DNA from: Sciurus carolinensis
Taxonomy: Eukaryota; Chordata; Mammalia; Rodentia; Sciuridae
Direction of reading: 5' to 3'
NCBI RefSeq assembly: GCF_902686445.1
Contig: NC_062219.1
Location: forward strand, 39,583,056-39,647,055
Length of the DNA: 64,000 bases
Part shown: piece by piece, positions 37,111 to 47,206 of the stretch
How positions within the stretch are numbered: position 1 is the stretch's first letter
Layout: every line of letters starts with the position of its first letter
Notes under the pieces: model-generated
What the model saw: only the letters and a program-made list of their open reading frames with translations
Database searches by the model: none
What the model was told of the DNA's origin: nothing
Translations under genes and position numbers: made by a program

Positions 37111-39727
37111 AAAGATATTTATTTAATGTGCACACCTCTGTTTTAATTTTCAGAATTTATCATAAAGATTATTACTACTGTTTTACCTTCAAAGTTGGCA
37201 CTGACATATAAAGAATCCTTTTTATTTTCTTCTTTCTTTGTAAGATTTTGAAGTTTAGTGAAAAAAAAAAAAAATCACAAATAATTACTTTATGTTGCCA
37301 ACAGGGAAAAGCCTAATATGTATCAACCTTTAAAGAGAAAAATGCTTTCATTTATTTAAAAAAATCTATGCAATAGAAAAATGCTGTGCACTACAGTGCA
37401 CACTGTCTCAAGCAATGAAGAAACAGCCTTAACTGATAACAGACACTACTTTGTAATTGGCATATTGGAAAGTTTTCCAAATCATATGAAAATACCTCAA
37501 AAGATAAGTTACTTAAAGAAAGGAATAAAAATCCCTGAGTAAGCCAAAGACAACGGACACAATGACCTAAGAAAATAGATGATTTATGACCAGAGAATAT
37601 ATTTTTCAGCTAGTTGGTAGTATGGCATGTGTATTCATATATATGATATATATACATATATATGTATGTGTATGTCATACATATGCAGATCCTCTAGATT
37701 TAGTATTCATCATATTCATACATTGCCAAACTGATGCCAAAGTCCAGGAAGATTAATTAAAAAAAAAAAAAAAAAGTAAGCACTTTTATGTCAGAGTCAA
37801 GCATTTGGGCTAGAGATCCTCCTCCCCAACTAATATTAGAGCACCTAAAACAGATACTCAATAAATACCTGTCAAATGGATGAATGCATGAATGGAAAGA
37901 TGAATTTGTGAAACCAGAGCATCACTTTTTCTTGTCTCATTTCAGGCTTTAGGAATACATTACACCAGAATCACAAATGTCACAACCTCCTTTAACTGGA
38001 AATAGATGAGTCCAAAACTCAACAACTATTCTGAATTATTCAGAAAGAATGCAAGCCTGCTGCCCTGTCACCCATGCAGCTAAACAAAATGGTAAAATGT
38101 CTTACACCCTAGAGCCCAACAAAGACCAACCATCTATGTGAATGCATGTTTTTATCATATAATCTATTTCAAGTTAGACAAGTTTGCTGACAAATAAATG
38201 TTACATCCATGGCAGATAGCTAATTTTGAGAATTTGGAGACAAGTGAAAACCTTAGGCTTCTTAGAAGTCTTTTTTTCCTTCCTGTTGTTGACATCTGTG
38301 ATGGAAACAGAGGAATATAATAGTTAATTGTTCTCTAATTTTCAAACATTTCTCCTCTGGGAAACACTTTCTGAAAACACTTTCTTCATTTTTTTCATTT
38401 CTGTCTCCAAAAATAGTTGATATTTTAGATGAACATATGAACACACAAGTTTTGTTTTCAAGTAACCCCTCTATAAGAGGTCAACAAATCATTATGCATT
38501 TGAGCAGTAAACAAGAGAAATCCTTCAAAGCTAGTATGTTTTCATGAAAAACTTGGGGACAAAAACAAATAGGAAGAGAAGACAGTGGAGATTAAATAAT
38601 TTAAAATCTTGATCCGAACTCAAATGATCTATAATTACAAGTTGGTAATTAAAAAATTAGTGAAATAAAGATTTGTTTAAAAGGCAAGCAATTCTCTTAC
38701 AACAAACTTGTTCTTCGGATTAAATAACCTCACGTGAAGGATTTATCCACAGAATAAAGTACATATGCCATATTGGAAGAAATCAAAAAAACTGAGTATG
38801 TGGGTCTTAAGAACTTCCTAAAAGCAATCTATCAGTTTTGTCAGTTCACAAAGCCCGATACACCTTGGGATGACCATTGCACAAATTTCTCTGTGTGTGA
38901 CAGAAAGAGAAAGCAAGAAATAGAAAGCGTCAACATCGAAATAGCCTGTTGTCTACATTGACTTTAATTCAGTACATTAGCAAATTATGCCCACAAAAGA
39001 ACTATCATCTCTAAACAGGTCTATGAAAATGTGGAAAAAATAGTGTAGAGGCATGGAAATAGATATGCACAAGGTTACTGGGCCTAGTTTTAACATATAT
39101 TTATATATACACATTCACACCCTACACATGTACACTTCATTAACTCATGGTTCTTCTCATTAATTTAGTTTCATTATTTCCCTTTTGGGCACTGAGATCT
39201 TTAGCAATTACAGTATCTGAAAGATAAAGGAATTACACTGCTTGAGTAACAGATGAAAACAGATGCCTTCAGTGAACTTGTATCTTCTGAAAAGTGACCT
39301 TGCTTATTGGGACAAACAGGACCTTAGCTATTCACACCAAGTCCCACAGATAGGCTGGAGGGAGATCAGGGTTCAAAGACAGTCCAAGCAATGCTCAGAA
39401 GAGGCACCCTCAGAACAATTCTGAGGAGAACCAGTTCTTAGTTAAAATATTTTCTTCCAAGAAACACAAAGGTCAGAGATATGTTACAGATGTTTATAGT
39501 TTATGAAAGTGACCATTTTTTTTTAAAGCAGCAATTTGTTTAGGGAAAGGACAGGATACCATATTGGGAGTGCACCGTGGCCAGAGGCATTGCGGCCTGC
39601 AGAGCGCCATGGGGAGACGAGACGCAGAAGGTTCCTTGCAGTGTTTTCAGGGTAGAACTCACAGACGGTGTGCCATCCTGCACAGCTCCTCCTGGGACCA
39701 GCTTAAGTGGGTGAGATCACCTGCATT

Positions 39728-39801
39728 TTACCAATGCATACCTGTCCGTGATCGCTTTCTCTGTTTCTTACAAAGGCAATAGATAGGAAATACAAATAAA
39801 C
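39728..39801 (-). CDS. RNF217: RNF217 terminal coding exon
   Basis: This exon encodes the extreme C-terminus of the RBR E3 ligase RNF217. After the split Gly codon it reads LFVFPIYCLCKKQRKRSR then TGMHW and TAA (39728-39730). The first residues complete the hydrophobic membrane segment begun in the preceding exon. The basic KKQRKRSR run that follows would sit on the cytosolic face by the positive-inside rule. The acceptor is 'ttcctag|gt' at 39802/39801, and the phase (2 bases completing a Gly codon) matches the donor at 41140. Both the hydrophobic run and the conserved ending match my memory of mammalian RNF217, and recognition is confident. If the extra base in the RING2 exon were real, this exon would instead be read out of frame to a TAA at 39768-39770. 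Confidence 0.93.
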
Positions 39802-41139
39802 CTAGGAATTAAAAAAATAATAATAAAGGCAATTAGAGGGAGACAAATTTTATTTGACAAATTCCACTTTCATTTATTTGCATACTCTTTATAGTCATTT
39901 TTTTTAGCAATCCACGAGGGAAGATACCTATGCTATGAAATATGTTTATTATTACTTAAGTCTTTATTATTTCTCTTTAGCTCTTTTTGCCTTTTAACAT
40001 TCTCAATGATACAGTTTCACTATGGAACCTTGCCTTCTACCAAAATATCAAACCTTAGGTTTAAATCTTTATTATCCACAGTCATATCATTTGTACACTA
40101 TGACAGTCACACTTCAGTTTCAAGTAGCTCGGCATCTTACTTAAGAACACGTTGTGGAGCCAAATATCAGATGTGACTCCCAGTTTTAGGACTAATAAGG
40201 TCCTAGTGAGCCTTAATTTTCTCAAGGGTAAAATGTAGATAGTAGGTCCTGCCTTATTGCAGTAACTTAAATGTCAGATTCCATGTGTAATTTTGTATTA
40301 CTTGCTAAATAAAAATTCATGTATGAAAAATAATTTTATTTAGCAAAAAAGAAAAAAAAATTCCATCTATGATGTGAAACAATTACTAAAGCAGCCTTTA
40401 TTCACAGTGTTTAATTTAACCTTTTATAAAGCAATGGTTCTCAAAGTGTGGTCCTTAGGGACCAGCAGCATCAACATCATTTAGGAGCATTTTAGAAATA
40501 ATAAATCCATGGGCTCTGCCTCCATATTCAGTCAGAAATTGCAGGCAGAAACCATCAATCTCTTTTAGCTAGTCCTTCTGGTTATTTTAAGGCATGGTAA
40601 AGTCTGAAAACTACTAGTTTAAAGTATATATTTTAATACACTTGTATGAATGAGACTATATAAATCATCAACAGGTTTTGCTATTTGTCCATGCTCAAGA
40701 AGATGTTGGTATGCTCCTATATACATGGAAGGCATCTTTTTTACTCAGGCATCTTTTACTAGACCAAATCAAACACCAACCAAACACCAAAATCTCTTTT
40801 CTTTAATGTTCCAACCTGAAACCAGAATTGGAAAATTTTGAATCTAGTTCACTCGACTTTCCTAAAGCACAATTATATCCTTGGCATTAAGAGGAAGCAA
40901 TAATGCTTTATAAGACATGAAAACAAGGGTTCAGAGGCTGAAAAACTGTCCCACAAATATATTCTATAAGAAACATGGTCCTCTGAACTTTTAAGTCACA
41001 TGCTGAACAACTGGCTAAATTAGGAATGGAACAGAAATCATGGTCACTTAACAGCTGACTCACATTATTACATTTACACTCCTTTTGTCTCTGTGGTCAT
41101 CTGAAAATTCTAATCTCAGACATGTTAAGTGTTTCTTAC
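39802..41139 (-). other. RNF217: Last RNF217 intron
   Basis: GT-AG intron of about 1.3 kb. It holds a MIR-like stretch at about 40140-40340 and the MER5A-like copy at 40432-40620. A 63-codon plus frame at 40650 is unsupported. Confidence 0.8.
40432..40620 (+). mobile_element. MER5A-like hAT-Charlie DNA transposon
   Basis: The left end reads 'caatggttctcaaagtgtgg', then 'tccttagggaccagcagcat', 'gggctctgcctccatattca' and a right end with 'ggtaaagtctgaaaactact'. Approximate terminal inverted repeats and length fit MER5A, a nonautonomous mammalian hAT family. Confidence 0.85.
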
Positions 41140-41211
41140 CGATTACAACTGCTATGGCCCCTAGTGCTAATCCCAAAACCAGGATTAGAGGTGCAACGAA
41201 TAATTTTCCAG
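41140..41211 (-). CDS. RNF217: RNF217 transmembrane exon
   Basis: A 72-base exon in the frame that opens with the second and third bases of an Ala codon. It reads GKLFVAPLILVLGLALG and then AIAVVIG, which is most of the single membrane-spanning helix of RNF217. Small residues (G, A) alternate with L, V and I as in a typical helix. The acceptor 'ttttccag|ctgg' (41212/41211) and donor 'atcg|gtaaga' (41140/41139) are both strong. The exon begins and ends with one base of a split codon on each side, so it can be read in the hydrophobic frame only if the RING2 exon has 202 coding bases rather than the 203 present. This is the main internal evidence that the extra base upstream is not ancestral. 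Confidence 0.93.
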
Positions 41212-42361
41212 CTGGAAAACAAAAGGCAAATAATTTAGTATCTCAAAGTTAATTTACCAAACACTTTCATCAATGCTTTTAACTACCTCAGTGCAGGTTA
41301 CCTTTTTAAAAATCTGATTGCAATTAATCTCATATTTCAATAAGAAATATATCAGGTATAGAACAGTTATACACAAATACGTTCATCACTGATGTCCTGG
41401 GCAATACATGTTCATTTATCCTTCATAACAAAAACAAAAACAAATCTAAATCAACTGGCTCACTATATACTCTCAAGACCACCCATCTTTGAATTTTCCT
41501 TTAGATATTTTCCATTTTCAATTTTCAAGATGCTGAAAGATGAAGAAAGGAGTGACACATTCTGAAATGGTAGGAGAAAATTCAGTAATCTCACAAATGG
41601 ACAGCTGGTAGGGCCTACAGAGAAATTTCACCTAAGACCACATATTAAAAAAAAAAAGTGGTTTATTTTCTTCCTGAATCCTAAGAAAATTAATAATATG
41701 ACCATCTAATAGAATGAATGACAAAAAGAATGTTACAAGACTCCTGTTAGAGAAAACTACCCATAAAAAAATTATGTTGTGAATTATTCAAGTAAATCAT
41801 TTTTAAACATTTTTTAAAAAAGTACTTATAAAATAAAAAGGTATTTCACCTGGCAGCATCAGCCAGCATTTTCTTCTCTAGATGAATAATTTATCAGTGG
41901 TAACAATCACTACAGTCATAAGTAAACACAGCCCAGAATGTTAGATTGGAATCCTACTGACTTTCAAAGAAACTAGCACACACAAAAGAGACCAGAAAAC
42001 AGTATCTGCTCATTGCAAAGCACATGCTTTAGGGCATGTGGCACAGTTGTACAGCTGCACAACCCAAATGCAGCAGGAGAAGTGGAAGAAGGAAATTTTG
42101 CAGAACCACACAGCTGTTTAAGAATGAAACAGCAACAGCATCCTATAAACAAAGAACAGGCATTTCTTTGTTTTAATCACCAATTACACACAAAAAGAGA
42201 AAGATTATGCAGTCATTGGTTAGGAATCTGAAAGAAAAAAATTGACTCTTATTTCTTAGAAATGGTCTGTGGAACCAGATGACCAGATGTGTTATGAAAT
42301 ACAGTTTTTAATATCTCATTTAAAAAGATAGTTTTAATATCTAATTAAAATTACCTCAATG

Positions 42362-43294
42362 TCTAACCATGAATTTTGTTTTAATTTGTTCTAATTAGTT
42401 ATACATGATAGTAGAATGCATTTTGACACATCATACATAAATGGATACGACTTCTCATTCTTCTGGTTGTACATAATGTAGACTTACACTGACCATGTAA
42501 TCATATATGCATAGGAAAATAATGTCTGATTCATTCCACTGTTTTTTCTACCCTCATGTCCCCTCCCCTCCCTTCAATCCCCTCTGTCTAATCCAAAGTA
42601 CCTCTATTCTTCCCTAACCCACCTGCCTATTGTGAATTAACATCCAAGTATCAGAGAAAACATTTAGCCTTTGGTTCTTTGGAACTGGCTTACTTTGCTT
42701 AGCATAGTAGTCTCCAGCTCCATCCATTTACCAGCAAAGGTCATAATTCATTCTTCTTTATGGTTCAATAATATTCCATTGTGTATATATATCACATTTC
42801 TTTATCCATCTGTTGAAGGGCACCTAGGTTGGTTCCATAGTTCAGTTATTGTGAATTGAGCTTCTGTACACACTGCTGTGGCTGTGTCACTGTAGTATGC
42901 TGATTTTAAGCCCTTTGGGTATAAACTGAGGAGTGGGACAACTGGGTCAACTGGTGGTTTCATTCCAAGTTTTCTGAGGAATCTCCATACTGCTTTCCAG
43001 AATGGTTTCAACAATTTGTAGTCCCACTAGCAATGTATGAATGTACCTTTCTCCCCATACCCTCCCCAACATTTATTGTCACTTGTATTCTTGCTAATTG
43101 CCAGTCTGACTGGATTGAGATGAAATCTAAGTATAGTTTTGCTTTGCATTTATTTTTCCAATTGCTAGAGGTGTTGAACATTTTTCATACATTTGTTGAT
43201 TGATTGTATTTCTTCTTCTGTGAAATGTCTGTTCAGTTCCTTAGCCCAATTATTGATTGGGTTATTTTGTTTTTTTTTTCTAACCATGAATTTT
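42362..43294 (-). mobile_element. 5'-truncated L1 with 16-base target-site duplication
   Basis: The direct repeat 'tctaaccatgaatttt' is at 42362-42377 and 43279-43294, bounding the element exactly. Inside, the minus strand carries L1 ORF2 C-terminal sequence and 3' UTR. The 70-codon minus frame 42802-43014 is a remnant of ORF2, and on the plus strand 'ggttccatagttcagttat' is its reverse. It is related to the copy at 21480-22402 and is in the same sense as RNF217. Confidence 0.9.
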
Positions 43295-44159
43295 ACTTAC
43301 ATTTTTCACCAGTGACAGAAGTCAGTTAAGTAACACTAAAGCCTGCTGAATGTGGTAACCTTTGTATACTCTTAGAGCTATGCTTAAGAGTTTAAAATAT
43401 AGAATTAGAATTGCATATTTTAAAAGACCCTGTTTGTCTCCTATGCACATAGCTCATTCTTTTCATTCAAACTTCCTTTCAAAATAATTGTCAATATATT
43501 TTTGTCACAGTAATGGAGCATGACTGTAAAGGAATGGCACTGATTTTTTGCCTCTCAAACATCACAGACCTCAAGGAACATGTGCTCGCTCCCTATGGGA
43601 TGAAATAAGCTTATTCTAAGAATGATCTACTTTTAAAACATAGTATGACTATTTCTGAAACTGTCTAGAGGGAGTAAATACAATTCCTGTTATTCCTAGG
43701 GCAGTATCATATTTTTTAAAATACCATTTTCCATAGCTGAAATAATATTGTATCATATACTCTATTACTTAGTATGCCTATAATTTAATTATGCCTAAAT
43801 ATGTGTTCCTTTTTGTGCTATTATACATTATACTTTCACAAAATCTATTGTAAGTCAATCATGTTTTAAAATATCATTCACATTACTATCAAATTTCTTT
43901 GCAAAAAATGATACATTTTGATATTTTGTCCATCATAGACTTTTTTGTACTAATTGTGATTTTTTAAAAAATATTGCATTAAAATATCATTCATTTTGGA
44001 AAAGAAGAATGGTATAAAATTTTAGCATTGAGTGGTAATTTGACAAAATATTAGATAATCAAAAGTCCCAAATATTTTAGTTTATAATTTTCTACTAATA
44101 ATATTTAAATTTTCTTCTCCTCTTCCTCCTCCTTCTACTTTCTCTCTTTCTTTTTTTCT

Positions 44160-44359
44160 TTTGTTTTTTTGTTTTTTAGTTTGGTACTATGGATTGACCC
44201 CAGGGGTATTTTTACCACTGAGCTACATACCCAGTCTTTTTTATTTTTCATTTTGACACAGAGTCTCACTCAGTGGCTGAGGCTGGCTTAGACTTGTGAT
44301 CCTTTTGCCTCAGTCTCCTGAATTGCTAGGATTATAGGTGTGCATCACTGCACCTGGCC
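44160..44359 (-). repeat. B1-dID SINE
   Basis: On the plus strand the T-rich tail and ID half ('ggggtatttttaccactgag', 'ctacatacccagtc') come first. The reversed B1 half ('gactctgtgtc' by complement, 'gctaggattataggtgtgca') follows. A CT-rich tract (44114-44160) precedes the tail. Confidence 0.85.
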
Positions 44360-46299
44360 ATATTGAATATTTGTGAACATGTTCTCTGGCTATTCATATT
44401 TCTTCAATTCTGGTTCCATTCTCCATTGTCTTTTTTAAAATCTTGGGTATTTATTTTTGAAGGGGGCCTCATTGTTTTTGTTCATATAAATTGTCATCTA
44501 GAAAGCAGTTAAACGCTACTTTTTAAAAATTATGATTTACCTAAAATATTCAAATTTTTGTGTGAAACATTACAAGGATTTAAGATCATTTCCAGTACCA
44601 TTCACCGAATTATCTGCCTGTGCCCTACCATGGAGATGCTCTATGTCAGAGGCTGCTCATCATCCTGTCTCTTGTGAGCAGAACCTCTCACAAATGGGCA
44701 AATGGTTATGTGGAATGAAGACCACATTTCCCATTCTCCAGCTGTGGGAGGGATGCATGCTCTTCCCCAGCCTCTGACCGAGGTCCCCTGGAAGCTGTAT
44801 CCAGGGCTGACGAACCGAACTGGGTAACATTACACAAGGACAGTGACTGGAAGGATTGACCTGTAATTCAGCTTCTCTCTTAAAGTGAAGGGAGTAAGTG
44901 ATTTTGTTACAAGGCAAACCCTTTTCCCACTCTCATGGGGATAAGAGAGGTGAGGACTCCTCCATGGGAGTTACAATCAATTGCAGTTGGAGGCCATTGT
45001 GCTGGGGTGGGAAAATACATGTGGGGAGGGAGAGCTGATTTTAAGCCAGCTGCTCCCTATTTTGTCAGGTGTATCTTGACTTTGGCTGCATGTACACACA
45101 TGCATGTGAGCACACATGTGCACACACACAAGTAGAAGACCCAACAGAAAACCATTTACAGAAATCTGACTACAAAAATTTAAATAAGAAAATAGAAAAA
45201 GTACAGAGGAAAAACTTTCTTGCTGACAATGTCTATGGGGTTCTCCACTCACTATCCATTTCACACAGTGTAAGATAACTCAGCCCAATTTTTGACCAGA
45301 GAAGAGGATTCTGGGGGCATTCAGGCAACTATCGAGAATGCCCAAAGAGATACATCCTGAGAACTACTGGGCAGATAGGACATGAAATAACTTCATTAAG
45401 AATGTCTGAAGAGAGAAAGAAAACAGAAAGAAAAAAATGACTATTTTAAAAGATTATTTAAAATAAAGAATGGGAGGAAACATCTTACAACAATAAAATC
45501 TAAAATGGCACTGAAATAGGATAGAGAGCTAATCAGGCAGGAAATGTATATTTTGGGGCTACTCTTTGCATTTATAGGGTAGAGTTCAATACTTAATTTG
45601 CAGTTACTTTTTTCTCATAATATTCATTATAAATAGAAGTTAAATTCCCTATCTATCTCTAAAGGCTACATGACCAACAAGCAAATATAGCTAATATAAG
45701 TATAATGTTAACCAAACAAGAAAACAAACAAACAGGAAACACTGAAAATTATTAAGACAAGTCTTAGTGACTGGATATTGTTGGCGCTGGAAAATTATGT
45801 TTAATTAAAATTTAGTATATTTTTGTAGTGATCAGGTAAGATTTTAGACGTTACCATGTTAAAGTGCATTTAAAATATATGTTCTTTTTCCTGACAGAAA
45901 TCTGTCATGAGCACCAGGTTCATTCTAATCAGCCATCATGATTAGGGGTGGGGGGGTCACACACTAGTGAAGTGGCTAAGAAGAGTTACAGAGAGATTTT
46001 CATGAAGTAACTAGGCAAAACTAGGTAGAAAAGGGTAAGTGTGGAAGATGTTGAAAAGTATTTAATATACACAAAAAGACTGCCAGAAATAATGCAGCAC
46101 AACACAGTGAAAAGAGAGGAAGAAATCTCACAGTGGATACGTTACAGAGGTGCAGGGAGCTAATGGAAGACGTATTAGGTCACAGGAACACTATCATCCA
46201 AAGGTGGTGGCATTAGGCCAGGGTGATTTGATTACCAACAGGTATCAGTTTATGGGTGTGCATGTGTAGGGGCCGTGTGTGAGGAAGAAGGGATAAAAA

Positions 46300-46730
46300 G
46301 TCAATCTACAAGAGCGTTTATGCTGGTAATTAAACTTGGGTCTGGAAGTAATGAGGACTTTTGAACTCATTTCATTAACTGCTGGCTGTTAATTATGAAT
46401 ATGATTGGAAAATGTATACAATGACATCAATTATGCAGATATAATAGAACTCCATTACAGGGCTCTGAAACATGTGTTTGTTTCTTTCCATCCTTCTAGA
46501 TCATGTTCCATGCTGTACTGTACCGCATGTACTTCATCAATGAACAGAGGGTGTGCGTAACAATGCTCCTGGATATTGTTCCTCTGATCAAGTGACTTAC
46601 ACTAGGATTCAGAAATTTAAAAGGTTAATCACTTTAGATTTCTGCTACGTAATCAATAATTTGTTTTGCCAATAAAATCTGCTTACTCAAATAGCTAATG
46701 TCCTGTTAACAAATTAAAGCTTTCAATTTC
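46300..46730. promoter_or_regulatory. Non-repetitive intronic block, possible regulatory element
   Basis: The block contains several homeodomain-type cores (TAATTA-like at about 46326, 46391 and 46625) with moderate base composition and no repeat match. It lies about 0.3-0.7 kb from the RING2 exon, inside the downstream intron. This is suggestive only. Conservation cannot be judged from one genome. Confidence 0.25.
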
Positions 46731-46736
46731 ACGATT

Positions 46737-46845
46737 TTGTTTTGAGGCAAGGTCTTGCTATGTTGCCCAGAATTGCCTCCAATTCCTGGGCTCAAAAAAT
46801 CCTCCTGCCTCAGCCTCCTGAGTAGCTGGGACTATAGGTAGGTAC
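46737..46845 (-). repeat. B1/7SL-derived monomer
   Basis: The plus strand has 'ttgaggcaaggtcttgctat', 'gttgcccagaattgcctcc' and 'tgcctcagcctcctgagtag', the reverse of a 7SL-derived monomer with no ID half. It may be an older form than the B1-dID copies. Confidence 0.8.
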
Positions 46846-47003
46846 AGTTCTCAAAAAGAAAGAATATTCACTTTCTTTGGGGTAAAGCCCCACCTAGAAT
46901 ACCTAGCACACAGCAAATACTCAGAATTATCATGGCTATTCCAAGTTCTACTATCACAATTTCATTCCCAGGGAAGATTCCCATAAACTTGTCAGATACT
47001 CAC

Positions 47004-47206
47004 CACAGACTGACCCTCTCACTAATCTCCTTAAATGAGGTCTCTCTGGGAGGGTAGCGATATTTGCATCCAAATATACTGAGGTTTGATGTGTGGTCTC
47101 CAAAAAACCGAAGCTGGCGGTATCTCTCCCCACATCGATAACAAAAATTAGTGTTACACTGTGAACAGGTCATATGGTCACATCCTTCAGTTCTCTGGAT
47201 GTGGAT
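47004..47206 (-). CDS. RNF217: RNF217 RING2 exon, one extra base (frameshift)
   Basis: This exon encodes the catalytic RING2 (Rcat) domain of the RBR E3 ligase. It opens IHIQRTEGCDHMTC and continues SQCNTNFCYRCGERY. By family analogy with HHARI and parkin, the Cys of the GCDHM motif (codon 47180-47182) would be the ubiquitin-thioester Cys. The acceptor 'gatatag|atcc' (47207/47206) and donor 'ctgtg|gtgagt' (47004/47003) are sound. The reading frame holds through FGCKYRY. There the DNA has 'ctaccctccc' where the family sequence LPERPHLRRLVRGSVC needs 'ctacctccc'. The surplus base is one of the three G at 47052-47054 on the plus strand. Removing one G restores the known C-terminal sequence and the phase needed by the next two exons. 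RNF217 is reported to ubiquitinate the iron exporter ferroportin. Annotate as coding with a suspected sequencing error or a lesion. Confidence 0.9.

Larger units (their letters stand above)
30145..39727 (-). other. RNF217: Probable long 3' UTR of RNF217
   Basis: This stretch follows the RNF217 stop codon on the minus strand and reaches a good polyadenylation site at 30172-30177. No intervening stronger gene signal is seen, and no B1-dID, ID or young L1 copy lies inside it, although such copies lie on both sides. It contains one old L1M-like fragment (about 36560-37110), an L2-like end near 37860, (CA)n at 36861-36901, a (TG)n-like stretch at 34645-34675, a tandem hairpin repeat at 34278-34350 and a 24-base palindrome at 36739-36762. 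It is very AT-rich, with many ATTTA pentamers. Continuity is inferred. Earlier polyadenylation sites (for example the TTTATT near 36522) could give shorter forms. Confidence 0.6.
41212..47003 (-). other. RNF217: RNF217 intron between RING2 and membrane exons
   Basis: GT-AG intron of about 5.8 kb. It contains the L1 copy (42378-43278), a B1-dID (44160), a B1-like monomer (46737) and several short unsupported frames near 44.5-45.3 kb. The block at 46300-46700 looks non-repetitive and may be conserved. Confidence 0.8.
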
